64,000 nucleotides of DNA, taken from assembly GCA_965242585.1 (NCBI GenBank), contig OZ251460.1, forward strand, positions 2,914,001 through 2,978,000. Direction: 5' to 3'. Under the pieces are notes generated by a model, which was not told where the DNA came from, did not search any database, and was given only the letters and a program-made list of their open reading frames with translations. This stretch comes from UBA2970 sp965242585. Its GTDB lineage: Bacteria > Verrucomicrobiota > Verrucomicrobiia > Limisphaerales > AAA164-E04. The position numbers and the translations under genes were made by a program. Below, in pieces: positions 36,601-45,471 of the stretch (its first letter is position 1; each line of letters starts with the position of its first letter).

Positions 36601-36851
36601 AGTTCGCTTCGGGAACCCGCGCAGAATGTCAAGAAGCAGTCGAGGCTTTGGGCGCAGTCGCCCAGAACAGCGTCACCGGCAACACCAATTATTTGACCAT
36701 TGGCAACGAGGGTAGTGAGAGCTGGCGTCAAGGTTCGTACGGACGCAAGATTGAAAAGGCTATGGTCTTAAGGATGGAAACTGGCAAGCCCGCCATCCTT
36801 GCGGAAAGCGATTGGTTGGCGGCAATACAAAGCGAGTACGAAAAATATTGA
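33612..36851 (+). CDS. ligA: NAD-dependent DNA ligase LigA, much longer than usual
   Basis: 1079 residues from the ATG at 33612, against about 670 in typical LigA. The adenylation domain is normal: YYVLAQPTISDREYDRLY (Ia), the catalytic lysine Lys117 in VEPKIDG, and ATRGDGERGDN. The OB part and a zinc finger (CPAC near residue 425, then C and CPAQ) follow, then the helix-hairpin-helix region. From about residue 580 to 960 there is extra sequence. It contains further HhH-like units (IYGVGEETAGILAKSHKNL; EVGPVAARSVLQWFASETGQ; GVAKKLRKWFNAESGQ) and a segment with PPTNQQIKLLRFLG. A BRCT domain ends the protein (FVFTGKFASGTRAEC). The extra DNA is visibly more AT-rich than the rest. It should still seal nicks; the expansion may add a DNA- or protein-binding surface. 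Confidence 0.9.
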   Translation: MNFKEAQIKHRELAQQIREHDHAYYVLAQPTISDREYDRLYQKLADLEKNFPQLISPESPTQRVGGQPLSEFVSVRHSVRMMSLDNTYSQAEVRKKTIQRGLKFLPEEELDWTVEPKIDGVAISLRYEEGRFVLGATRGDGERGDNITANLRTIRSLPLRLAPGLKPFPEILEVRGEVFMSKAGFAQLNAERQKAGEPAFANPRNSTAGSLKLLNPKTVAERPLDIILYGIAAFESKNDSAPTTQLETIDYLARAGFKTPEKIWRCRTADELLSRIDELEIIAKTFAYETDGAVVKLNSIALREKLETIVREKIGASEKAPRWAVAYKYAAEQAETKLKAITIQVGRTGVLTPVAELEPVFISGTTVRRATLHNEDEIQRKDIRIGDTVRVEKAGEIIPAVLGVVGEHPENTQPFDLSTAINNQCPACGGKIQKGKKNENDKELVAWRCVNLQCPAQAAHRLRHFGARNALDIECLDDVVSDKLIERGFVKEPMDLFDLAVEQLGAINLGTDDKPRLFGEKNAAKLIQSLQRARTLSLDRWLFALAIPEMGQITAKSLAKFHNNLRAVAASSLLHNVVWLGDEGKKGKQANVSEMRKRLEHMKQIGFTPLYREKYIYYSAVNASVARKVIAWFDLVKCQEIVDSATKYSHSYQNLVDKVRNWFDEDENRKEIFSIAKKKIEEKIIHGVAKKLRKWFNAESGQNNFEELDKREYNKKELKTQLEIIYGVGEETAGILAKSHKNLQEVDHSSLLRDIVELDETDNSKTHSKAKNSRICELVSRLEPHNLARLAVPDYTTEVGPVAARSVLQWFASETGQRTLDRLDKLGIDPQGGREGMLNENSLITKTYILNLNMKHKKLDKPKWFYDPPTNQQIKLLRFLGSSILCDCKGVASGLIFRLYKDQRNEEKFNLWEKYLFHTGDKFDSPDLMPFDLEELRNVVVPDDWKPEQSTRYRVVPSKRWERLQEQVMEMLKEGSPFDDPVPEIRFADASFVFTGKFASGTRAECQEAVEALGAVAQNSVTGNTNYLTIGNEGSESWRQGSYGRKIEKAMVLRMETGKPAILAESDWLAAIQSEYEKY

Positions 36852-37053
36852 CTTTTAGAATTCGGACTGGAAGCAGAGAATCTCTATTTTGGCAAAGACG
36901 AGGAAGCAGGCAGCCGGAATTTGCAAGACTCCATTGGGCAAGTCTACAAAAGAAGTTCATTGTATAAATAATTGACATTTTCGGTCGGGCTTTTAGACTA
37001 AGTGCCGGAAGGTTCGCTAAATTCCTTTGAATACAAAAAAGAAAGATGCGCTT

Positions 37054-37854
37054 ATGGCAGAAATGCACGAGGTAGATTATCGGATTTACGGGGAGGAAAT
37101 GCAGTTCGTTGAGATTGAGCTGGATCCGCAGGAAGCAGTCGTGGCCGAAGCCGGCGGCATGATGTACATGGAAAGCGATATTGAGATGGAAACCATCTTC
37201 GGCGACGGCTCGCAGCGGAAGAGCGGCTTTCTAGGCAGCTTGATGAGCGCCGGCAAACGCCTGCTGACCGGCGAGTCGCTTTTTATGACCGTGTTTCTCA
37301 ATCGAGGCGCGGGCAAACAGCGGATTTCGTTCGGCGCCCCGTATCCGGGCAAAATTATCGCCGTTCGCTTGGCGGATCTAGGAGGCGAGTTGATCGCGCA
37401 AAAAGACTCGTTCCTTTGCGCCGCCAAGGGGGTTAGCATCGGCATCGCCTTTCAAAAGCGCTTGGGCGCCGGGCTGTTCGGCGGCGAAGGCTTTATTATG
37501 CAGCATTTGCAAGGAGACGGCTGGGCTTTTGTTCACGCCGGCGGGACGCTTTACGAAAAAGAGCTGCATCCGGGGGAAACCCTGCGGATCGACACCGGCT
37601 GCATCGTCGCCTATCAGGCCTCCGTCCACTTCGACATCCAATACGTCGGCAAAATCAAGTCGGCCTTGTTTGGCGGCGAAGGGCTTTTCTTTGCGACCTT
37701 GCGGGGTCCGGGCAAGGTTTGGCTACAATCCCTTCCCCTCAGTCGCTTAGCGGACCGCATCGTGTCCGCAGCGCCGCAAACCGGCAAGGGAGGAAAAGGC
37801 GAAGGTTCTATACTTGGAGGCATTGGCAACCTGCTGGACGGCGACAATCGATAA
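37054..37854 (+). CDS. AIM24 / TIGR00266 family protein
   Basis: 266 residues from the ATG at 37054; an upstream TTG at 37027 is in frame. The family pattern is clear: MQFVEIELDPQEAVVAEAGGMMYME, GESLFMTVFLNRG, GEGFIMQHLQGDGWAFVHAGG and SALFGGEGLFFATLRGPGKVWLQSLP. The fold is a beta-helix-like stack; the molecular role in bacteria is not established. It stands alone between ligA and the degenerate region. Confidence 0.88.
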   Translation: MAEMHEVDYRIYGEEMQFVEIELDPQEAVVAEAGGMMYMESDIEMETIFGDGSQRKSGFLGSLMSAGKRLLTGESLFMTVFLNRGAGKQRISFGAPYPGKIIAVRLADLGGELIAQKDSFLCAAKGVSIGIAFQKRLGAGLFGGEGFIMQHLQGDGWAFVHAGGTLYEKELHPGETLRIDTGCIVAYQASVHFDIQYVGKIKSALFGGEGLFFATLRGPGKVWLQSLPLSRLADRIVSAAPQTGKGGKGEGSILGGIGNLLDGDNR

Positions 37855-38385
37855 GCCGTGTTTCCACTCATTGTAGTGCATCGAAAACGAGGGCGAACCC
37901 GGCAAAACCAGAAGCATCACCTCCAACTACTCAAAGCGCGAGAAATGCGGCAAAATCCCTTCCTTTGCCCAAACAAGCCTCCCCGATGAGCAACGGCCTG
38001 CGAGCGAAGCTTAGCCGCTGACCATTTTGACACCAGAGATTGGGATCCGCTCCCTGACGCGATATCTCGCCTGCTAACAAAGGACTTGCCTCCGTTCTCT
38101 ATGCCGACAAGGCAAAGTGGACGAAGAATTTCCCATCCCAAATTTCTCTTTACCCGACTTGCGCGAAATGGGCAAACGAGTGACCAGTGCCAGCGATTGG
38201 CAATCGGGAACACGGAATTTCCTGCTTTCTTTGAAGTCAGCGATCAGCAACCCGTGCTTTTGCATCCTCTTGCCTTCCTCCTCCATTTCGTCCCTTTCAT
38301 CCGCGTTCAAAAACTCCAAAATCCTAGAAAACCAACTCCCATGCTTCTCAACAGTCAGTGTTAATTCCCAGGTGGTGTTGGGTGC
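37855..38385. other. Intergenic region at the edge of the decayed stretch, no gene called
   Basis: Both strands hold short open frames (plus 38117-38401; minus 38074-38319) without signal, Shine-Dalgarno or family motif. They may be remnants; I cannot say of what. Confidence 0.4.
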
Positions 38386-38935
38386 TAACGGAGCGTGTTA
38401 AGGATGAGGGCGAACAGAATGAACCTGATGAATATTATGTCCAGTTTGTCCAAGCAAGAGAACCTTCGGGGCGACAGCCTTTCCATCGCCAGAACGGCCT
38501 CTCTGCTTCGTTGTTCTTTTGGTATAGTTCCCCGTCCTATTCCCTTCCCAAGGATCGCGCTGGCTCTCTAAGGAGAGAACTACCGGCTCTGGTTCCCTTG
38601 CTTGGGCTGGTTGGGGTTTTTCTTTGCCCTCGTAGATCCATCAGCAACAGCGCTCTGAGGCTCTGATTTTCCATCGGGCGCTTGGTCGGGCAACCGCGAG
38701 AACGGCTCTGCCCTGCGATCCTTGGCCGCGAGCCTGGGAATCTTTGTCGGTCGGTCTCCTCGGTACTGTCCGATGGATTGGGGGGCTGTGGTTTTTAGCG
38801 CGCGCCTTCTGTTCGGAGGAGCCTGTTACACGGGCGCTGTCCCGATGAGCGCTTCTGGCGGAGTGTCGAGCTGTTGTTTCCAAGGTTCGAACACTCTGTC
38901 CAGGAGGCTGCTTTTTTCCCGGCGGTTCCTCCGCA
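38386..38935 (+). pseudogene. Degenerate membrane protein, copy A (inverted paralogue of 44546-45060)
   Basis: Reading frames shift at least twice. Recognisable pieces are IMSSLSKQEN, then SLFFWYSS, then ENYRLWFPCLGWLGFFFALVDP, then CYTGA and DERFWRSVELLFPRFE. The same pieces in the same order occur on the opposite strand at 44546-45060 (MSSLSKREK, SLRFWYSS, RNYWIQSLGLGLLSIFSAF, FYTGAL, RLWRSDSRR). Both begin just after a shared CTAACGGAGC. The ancestor was a small protein with one or two membrane segments; family not recognised. Confidence 0.55.
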
Positions 38936-38944
38936 GGTAAATGG

Positions 38945-39193
38945 CAGGCTACTGGCAACCATTTTCCACCATAGACAAAATAGCGTCATGGCTACAGTTT
39001 CCGCGCTTCGCCGAGTCGCTCGTTTTTGCCAATCCGACAATTCGCCTTCCACGCCGGAATTAGCCAGCAAATGCGCGTAAGCCTTCTCCACTTCGGCGTC
39101 AAACTCCTGCTTCTGCGCTCGACTCAAAGACGCTTTGAATTCGTTCTCCCGCTTGAAGTGGCTTTCCAGAATTTTTCGATCTCCCGAATCCGC
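38945..39193 (-). pseudogene. Fragment of a charged helical protein
   Basis: Open minus frame with a highly charged helical composition (RKILESHFKRENEF, LSRAQKQEFDAEVEKAYAHLLANSGVEGELSDWQ) but no start codon with a ribosome site. It lies directly downstream of cassette copy A and could be its displaced tail or a separate remnant. Confidence 0.35.
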
Positions 39194-39199
39194 CTTCTC

Positions 39200-40169
39200 T
39201 CATTTTAATGAAACCTTCCGCGGGCATTTATTGAGCAGACGCTCACGGATGACCTTTGCTTGATCTTCGGGGATCCACGGTTGGACCGGTTGTTTTCCGT
39301 TCCACAACGCGCCAATAATGCATCTTTTTAGGCTTTCCGCTTCTTCCCAAGTGACGTCCTTGATTTGGTATTTTGACCGAGTGTGATAGGCATGTATTTT
39401 CTCTCCAAACTCTCTTCCTAGATTATATCTGAATTCCTCCGTCATTGCTCTCCTTTCACTTCCGGGGAAGGCGAGATAAGCTGTGAGCTGTTGCGGCGTT
39501 AGTCCGGCCAATATGCTGGGCATAGTTGGTGGCCATTGCCATGGAAGAGCGCCACGGACGTTCTCTCGATAGATAGATTCAGGTGGTTGCGCCTTCGCTT
39601 GATAATGCTTTCGAAGCGTGCGGGACGTCCTACCGAGAACGATGGAATTATCTGCTTTATTACCGGCTTCTTCTTTGACAATATCGTACAACTGCTCGAA
39701 TTCTTCGGTGTAAATCCGTTTGCTTTCGTAAAACCTCTGCAAGAAGCTGTGGTTTCTAGCAAATTCGCGCATTTTTCTATTGGCATGGAAGGCATTAGAG
39801 TCGTAAGTAATTTCGAGGTGATATGTTGGCTCAAACGGGAATTGTTCTACCCAGTCTTGCCTGCTCTTCCACCATTCTCTTTCTTCCTTTTCCGCTTGTT
39901 TTTTTCGTCAACCAAGCCTGTCTCGAATTGTTCACAGGTGCGGAAGACTTTGTTTCCATCGTCGTCAAAGTAGTAGGGTCCGTTGTCATCTTCCGTTTGC
40001 GTTGGATCAACTTCCACAACTAGATCGAGTGTTAGTTGTTCGATTTCAGGTGTTTCGTTGTTCTCTGCTATCTGTTTTGGCGGAGAAAAATGGACACTAG
40101 CATCGCTACGAGGCTTGCAATCGCAACGATGGCGAAGCCGCCGTAAGGGAATTTATCTGTTTTGTTCAT
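39200..40169 (-). pseudogene. Frameshifted paralogue (copy A) of the coiled-coil protein at 62272-63219
   Basis: An ATG at 40169 follows AAAGGAG and opens MNKTDKFPYGGF and a membrane segment (AIVAIASLVAMLVSIF), then stops after a one-base loss in a T5 run. The frame resumes as PKQIAENNETPEIEQ, breaks again near an A7 run, and continues to 39200 as REWWKSRQDWVEQFPFEPTYH and LQRFYESKRIYTEEFEQLYDIV. The intact relative has EYWEDRKEWVENFPFEPSYH and IRRFYENPLRYTRGFEMIVKIM at the matching places. Both breaks are one-base losses in short homopolymers, so sequencing error cannot be excluded. Confidence 0.7.
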
Positions 40170-40180
40170 CTGATCGGTCT

Positions 40181-40894
40181 CCTTTCTTTTTGGCTTATTA
40201 TTCGTAATCTTTTCGTAGTGATCCATGTCTATCTTGGTGCCTGTTTGTACCATGTTCGTGTGATACGTTGTGCCGTCCCAACGGAGAAAGATTCCAAAGC
40301 ACCTTTCGTATGCTTTAGTCACTACCGCTTTTTCGATTGGTTTGACTACGAATTTTCGAGTGATGCAGTTGCTAATGTGAGGACCATCGGAGATCGCTTG
40401 ATTGTCTTCGTAAGCCAAGTGGGAGTCACGACTGTATGTGTAAGATAAAAAGTCAAAGTACTCATCATCTTCCTTTTCCTCTCCCAGCGATCCGGATTCC
40501 AAAATTTCTTGGTACGTCCTGTAAAGCCTGCCTTGGTATTCGTTCACTTCATCATCATTGGAGTCTGGGTGGCCGAGCTATTCCCATCCGTCAGGGTCAA
40601 ACTTGCTTTCCATTCTGTCGAAAGTTCCGACTTTGTAGGTTGTCGTTTCGATATCGTACTCTGTGCCAAGATAGGCGTCGTCTCCATAGATTTCTTTCAT
40701 TAATTAGTTTGAGCGCTTTCGCTTTTTCCTGATCGATTAAGTCTGCTCTGGCAGAGACGGTCACATCTTGTATATAAGCCGCTATCTCAAGTGCCATCTT
40801 GGAGTAAGGAAGGGGGGATGAACACTTCATAGATAAGCGTTTTGACGGAGTACTTTGCTTTTTCTAAAAGCGCTTTGGCTTTATCAGTCTCCAT
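40181..40894 (-). pseudogene. Degenerate paralogue (copy A) of the secreted protein at 61074-62255
   Basis: Minus-strand coding remnants begin METDKAKALLEKAKYS near 40894, pass QEKAKALKLINE, shift frame into DDAYLGTEYDIETTTYKVG, hit an in-frame TAG at 40580-40578, and go on as NEYQGRLYRTYQEIL and FGIFLRWDGTTYHTN with KIDMDHYEKI. The end part aligns in pattern with KGVFEHVEPTTGRTYRT and EEYQIEEIKF of the intact gene. Gene order relative to its neighbour is also the same as at 61-63 kb. Confidence 0.55.
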
Positions 40895-41134
40895 AGCGGT
40901 TCCGTCTTTTTGTTCCCACAGCGTTGGTTAATTTATAATCTCCCCGGCGGGCGGTCTTTTTTGTGGTTGTCCACGTTTCCAGTGTTCGTTGGTTGTCGAA
41001 GTCTCAATCCTCTACTTTGTGTGTGTTCGAGTAGTAGTTAGGGCGTGTTCACGCAAAAATTGCCCGATGATTTGGCTTATAATCTCTGGAGACTGCATAG
41101 ATTTGATGGAAAATCAGAATCAATCGACAGAAAG

Positions 41135-41713
41135 CTACTCAGCCAGTAAAGATTGCCCGGGTTGCATCTTATCATCCTTGGGATCCGCCATACCAAAGAG
41201 AAATAACGAGCCAGTAAAATTATCCGAAGGAATCTCCGCAACTAATCGATCTCGGATTCGTTCGGCAAATTCCACGCTCGGCCTTTCTTCCCCAGGCGCC
41301 GCTACCCACTCGCTCAGAACACAATTGCGAACGATACGGAAGTCTTCCTCTATTTGTTCTCCTCAAGTGATGCGCCGTCTGTACGTTTTTCTATCAGAGC
41401 GTCTATTTTGCGGATTGATTATTTGGCCATGCTGTTGAGGTTGGGTCTCGATGCTGGTTTTGAAGGGATGCAGTTCTTCGGGATCATGTTTGCTAGCTAC
41501 TTTGTATCTTTCCAAGGCAACCATGGTATCCGCAATTTGAATGGAATTGCCGCCGGCGCCTTCCTCTTCAAAGATGCGATAGGCCTGCTCAAACTCCGGC
41601 AGATAGCGGTATTGCTGTTTGTAGGGCGTGTCGACTAAAAAGATGGCGAGCCGAAACTCAACGGTTGCAAACCAAAGGCCAACTCTGACTTTGCCCGCCA
41701 ATCTGAATTCCAC
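41135..41713 (-). pseudogene. Nonsense-mutated paralogue (copy B) of the coiled-coil protein at 62272-63219
   Basis: One frame runs from about 41713 to the stop at 41137-41135 but contains an in-frame TGA at 41365-41363. Before it: YRYLPEFEQAYRIFEEEGAG and IADTMVALERYKVASKHDP. After it: GEERPSVEFAERIRDRLVAEIP and DDKMQPGQSLLAE, matching GEERMPTEIAEEIRERILAEIP and DLKPGDPLLMK at the end of the intact gene. The N-terminal membrane and coiled-coil part is missing. No SECIS-like hairpin follows the TGA, so selenocysteine is not proposed. Confidence 0.7.
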
Positions 41714-41893
41714 TCATTTTTGCAATATGTTGATGATTGCGGCCGTGCACAGACCTAGAAAAGCAAGGTTGATACCGGTCAACGGGACGATTACCGCCGC
41801 AATCAACATCCCCTTGGTCACCATTTTATCATCCACGTCTTTCCTGAATGAATCTAACTTATCGCTCAATAACTTGTAATTCTCGTTGCTCAT
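41714..41893 (-). CDS. Small membrane protein (59 residues), unknown
   Basis: ATG at 41893 is preceded by a perfect GGAGGT at good spacing, the best ribosome site in this part of the window. The product has a short helical N-terminus (NYKLLSDKLDSFRKDVDDK) and a hydrophobic span (GMLIAAVIVPLTGINLAFLGL). The layout, coiled coil then one membrane helix, resembles small phage- or mobile-element-associated membrane proteins, but no family is recognised. The gene starts inside the 3' end of the prepilin-like remnant and its stop abuts copy B. Confidence 0.6.
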   Translation of the reverse strand: MSNENYKLLSDKLDSFRKDVDDKMVTKGMLIAAVIVPLTGINLAFLGLCTAAIINILQK

Positions 41894-42781
41894 TTTTCGA
41901 CCTCCAAGACCTCCAACTCATCGGACCCGTAAAGCGGGGGACCCAGTTGTCCGCATTGAATTGTTGGAAAAGTTCCACCGGCATGTGATTGCGATGATGC
42001 CAGCGATCCCAAACCGCAGAGACGGGCAAGGTCCAATCCCGCAAAGAACCATGCTCCACGTGGCCGTCTAAAAAAGCCATGTTCACCCGCCCGGCATGTC
42101 GACGACTAATATAGAAGGTATACTTCCGAGGTATCTCTTTCGGCCATAGGCTTACCGGCAGCGAATAATCCCAAAAAGGAAACTCCAAACGATCCCTACT
42201 CCAAAACCAACCCGGGCGATCCCCCAACCCAAGCAATCCGCCAGCGACGCAATCTCCGTTATCTTGCGTGAATGAAAAATTACGGCGCCTTCCGCATATG
42301 GTTTTCGGTCATAACTCCCGTCCAGACGTCTCTCCGAAATAAACATCGGCGCATTCGCCCCATAAGCAAAGTTGAACCACTTGAGACAATCAGGCCGACG
42401 AGATATTCGAATCCTTTCGTGAACCACTTGAGACAATCTCTTTTCTCCGGTGCATTGGAAGACGTTGGTATTCCTCTCCAAATAATCCGCCCACAGCAAC
42501 CGATCCCAACTCACATAATGAACTAAACGACGAGGATCCGCCTCCTCATGCCCCGGACCCCAACAATTCGATGGATGACCGGACATCACCGGCGGCAGAA
42601 AGTCGTTGTAATCATGGACGTACATCTGCGCCGCCAGATTGATTTGCCTCAGGTTGTTGGCGCAGTGAGAGCGTTTGGCGCGCCCTAGAGCGGGCAACAA
42701 CAAAGCCGCCAAGACGCCGATGATGGCAATCGCCACCAGCAACTCGATCAACGTAAAAGCCAAGTTTCCGTTCTTTTTCAT
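41859..42781 (-). pseudogene. Prepilin-like protein with one frameshift
   Basis: ATG at 42781 opens MKKNGNLAFTLIELLVAIAI, a textbook prepilin N-terminal motif, followed by ALGRAKRSHCANNLRQINLAAQMY. The frame fails near 42225-42235 in a G-rich run and resumes in the next frame with GLGDRPGWFWSRDRLEFPFW, ending with the H-x9-DG block HAGRVNMAFLDGHVEHGS. One missing G would explain the break. Confidence 0.8.
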
Positions 42782-42825
42782 AACGCAAAATAGCGGGAAC
42801 CGCTTCATTAATTGCCCGGCCAAGG

Positions 42826-43600
42826 TTACGGCAGAGAAATCTCGCGTGAACATTTTCTCTCGTAATCAAAGCGAGGCGTGCCGACGTCGCCATTCCAACC
42901 TTCGACGTAATAGGGACGACCATGCGGCCAAGGAGCGGTCCAACGAACGCGCCGAACCCAACCCGGACCGCTATAACCAGACCGCAAGCCAGACGGAACC
43001 GGATCCCAATCGATCGTGCAGTAGTAAATGAACAAATCCGAATAGTATTCATAATCGACGGAAACATAAGCGGCCGCTTGACCGGGATGAAAGCTTGAAT
43101 TGTATTCGTAAATCGATACGCCGTAAGAATCGCAGGTGAACGGATCATCCTCACGATTGCGAGATGGATCAAACCAGAATGTATGCTCCAAACTGTTCCC
43201 CTTCCCTGAAAGAGTCACAATGTCGTCTTGCGGAGCTTTTCCCCAAACATACCGAAACGGATCCCACCAATGATTGTAATCGATAACCCGACGCAGCCCC
43301 CACCATTCGATTCTGTATGTTGTTCCCGCTTTGGAACTGGGGACGTCAAAATCGACGTACATCGTCGTTTTGCCCGATGACGTCCAATCTCCCGATTCTT
43401 TATGGAAGCAGACGTCATAGACCGAGACCGGCGGATTGCAGGAGGCTTGCGCCTCGCCGATGGAACCGCCGAGCCGGCCGATGCCAACGATGCCGGCGGC
43501 CGCGGTTTTCTCTATTTTGGACTTCGCTTTGGAAACGCCGAGGACGGTGAGGACGCTCTTCCCAAAGGCGTCTTGGTTGGTTTGGCCAAAAGCCGAGTTC
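42826..43600 (-). CDS. Putative secreted beta-rich protein upstream of the prepilin-like gene, start uncertain
   Basis: A continuous frame ends at 42826. Its 178-residue core starts at the ATG 43362 (MYVDFDVPSSKAGTTYRIEW) but coding character extends upstream to about 43600, including an alanine/glycine-rich hydrophobic stretch (TAAAGIVGIGRLGGSIGEA) that looks like a signal peptide, followed by SVYDVCFHKESGDWTS. No ATG, GTG or TTG starts that longer frame, so an N-terminal frameshift is likely. Tyr/Trp/Asp-rich and probably extracytoplasmic; no family recognised. It precedes a pseudopilin by 44 bp, an order repeated in decayed form at 48-49 kb. Confidence 0.5.
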
Positions 43601-43817
43601 GTCTGATGTCTGATGCTTCATAAAACAATGCAATTGATTTTACTTTCAATTAACAAAACACCGCTCGGCAGGATTCGTGTCACGATTTCTTTCTTTTTTT
43701 TGTTTTGCTTGAGTCAGACGGTGCGGCAAAGTTGGGGAAATTCCACAGATTGTCAAGCATAAAGGCGCGGTTTTGAAAAGCGGTTTTGAATTTTGGAGCT
43801 TGGGTTATTGGGCGTAG

Positions 43818-44379
43818 ATGGATTTGGGGTTGGCGCTGGATGAAGAGTTTTCGATCTCAGACGAGCGGGCGAGGGAATTGCTGGCACGGATTGCTGCGAT
43901 GGGATGTGAATCGGCCTTTTCTGACTTTGGTGGCGGCTTACGGGCAGGATATGCGTCGTATATTGGCGGCGCGCGTGCTGGACGAATCGGAACTAGAATT
44001 GGAGGAGCAAGAGTTTTGGTCCAAGGTGGTTCAACACGCCGGAAAGTATGTCGAGGGTAGTCCGGTGAAGCATTGGCTGGCGGTGATTGCTAGGAATCAG
44101 GCATTGAACGCGCAACGGAGGCTAAATAATCGGATGAAGGTGGTGTTGTTCCGAGCGGAGATGGCGTCGAGGATGCGGGACGATAAAGAAGATGATGATT
44201 TAGAGCGGTCAGAAGATCGCGCAGCACGGTTAATCTTCCGCCATTATATCGAGGGCGCATCATACAAGCAAATGGAGGCGGAAGAACATACACCTACTCC
44301 AATATGCGCACTCTGGTAAGCCGCGCCATCGCTTCTATACGGCAGATTCTCATCAATGTGTATGGGAGGGGGGGGGTAG
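43818..44379 (+). pseudogene. ECF-like RNA polymerase sigma factor, frameshifted
   Basis: The start frame reads MDLGLALDEEFSISDERARELLARIAAM. Near 43910-43930 the coding sense passes to another frame: LVAAYGQDMRRILAARVLDESELE, QEFWSKVVQHAGKY and VKHWLAVIARNQALNAQRR, the region 2-like part. A further shift near 44285 is needed to reach SYKQMEAEEHTYSNMRTLVSRAIASIRQIL, the region 4 helix-turn-helix. At least two one-base changes separate it from an intact ~185-residue sigma factor. No anti-sigma gene is evident. Confidence 0.65.
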
Positions 44380-44545
44380 AGAAGTCGCCGTAGAATTTAT
44401 GCGGTTAACGGAAGAACCAGATCCACAAATGGCACCGCTTTTGCTGGCGCAACGAGGAAACGCCGGCTCCGGCTCGCTTTGGCAAGTGGGCTGCCAGTCA
44501 TAACGAAGGAGCCGCTAGCCCAAGAACGGCATCCTGGCCCGAGTG

Positions 44546-45060
44546 TTAGGACATGGAAAGACGCCGAGAGTCGCTCCGCCAGAGGCGTTGTCCATAGAGA
44601 GCCCCAGTATAAAAGCTCATCCCGATGAAACGGACGCGCGAAAAAGATACGGTCCGCCAGCCCTCGGAAAATCTCATGGAGGCGGGAATGCCAAAATCCC
44701 TATGCTGCTGCCAGAGATGGCCAAGCAGTGAAGTTCTCGCCATCGCCCAGCCAAGCCCCCGCTGCGCCTGAGGGGAGGCCAGACGACCATAGTCCCATTG
44801 CCCATGGATCGCGCCTATGAAGGCCGAGAAAATCGAGAGCAAGCCCAAACCAAGGGATTGGATCCAGTAGTTCCGCCGAAGAAAAGCCATCGCAATCCAT
44901 GGAAATACGACCCAAGAGCTATACCAGAAGCGCAATGAAGTAGAGAGGCCGTTCCGCCGGTTGAAAGGCGATCGCCAAGTCTTCTCTCGCTTGGACAAAC
45001 TAGACATAATCTTTATAAGACTCATAGCATTCGCCCTCTTCTCCGAAATGCTCCGTTAGT
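44546..45060 (-). pseudogene. Degenerate membrane protein, copy B (inverted paralogue of 38386-38935)
   Basis: An open frame of 159 residues exists (45025-44546), but alignment with copy A shows both are broken: the parent frame before MSSLSK reads GECYESYKDYV then stops, where copy A has NEPDEYYVQFVQARE. The hydrophobic part is WVVFPWIAMAFLRRNYWIQSL. The pair lies in inverted orientation about 6 kb apart and brackets the most degraded part of the region. Confidence 0.5.
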
Positions 45061-45131
45061 GTTTTTGAGAGATTGTTCGGCGTTCGTTTTGCTTTTGCCA
45101 GCGAGCTGCGCTTGTGAATTTCAGAAGATTG

Positions 45132-45446
45132 CTACCCAGATTCTTCATCGATTTCTCCCAGCTCGCGCAGGTAATCAAAGGAAAACAAACCAGTGTCGTG
45201 TCCGTCCGCCCACACTGGCCGAAGAGCGTAGCCGCCTATTTTTGTCAGGCGGATCAAGGCGAATGCTTCGGGCGTCAAGGGTTTTGGAGCATGTCGATAG
45301 ACGTTGCCCAGTATGTCTTTTTCTCCTTGACAACCCGCGCAGGGGCAAGAACGGCGTAGGGATTGGAGCGGAACGAAGCTTTCTTTTTGGTCGTTCCATT
45401 TGATGGCGAGGGCGTTTCCAATCACTTGGACGTCAATTGGCTGCAT
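45132..45446 (-). CDS. DUF971 family protein
   Basis: 104 residues from the ATG at 45446; a longer start at 45494 would overlap the upstream peptidase gene. Family marks are LAIKWNDQKESFVPLQSLR, the cysteine pair CPCAGCQG, and VWADGHDTGLFSFDYLREL. DUF971 domains resemble the N-terminal domain of gamma-butyrobetaine hydroxylase and also occur fused to Mrp/ApbC iron-sulfur carriers, so a link to metal or Fe-S handling is plausible. Downstream of an M24 peptidase on the same strand. Confidence 0.85.
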   Translation of the reverse strand: MQPIDVQVIGNALAIKWNDQKESFVPLQSLRRSCPCAGCQGEKDILGNVYRHAPKPLTPEAFALIRLTKIGGYALRPVWADGHDTGLFSFDYLRELGEIDEESG

Positions 45447-45471
45447 GGGACGGATTGGGTTCGAGACGGGT

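Noticed and set aside
41363..41365. In-frame TGA in cassette copy B as a second selenocysteine codon
   Set aside because: No hairpin at SECIS distance, and the intact paralogue has no Cys at the matching place; a nonsense mutation is simpler.
42152..42853. Longer start for the prepilin-like gene
   Set aside because: The extra N-terminal residues precede the methylation motif by more than the short leader usual for type IV pilin-like proteins.
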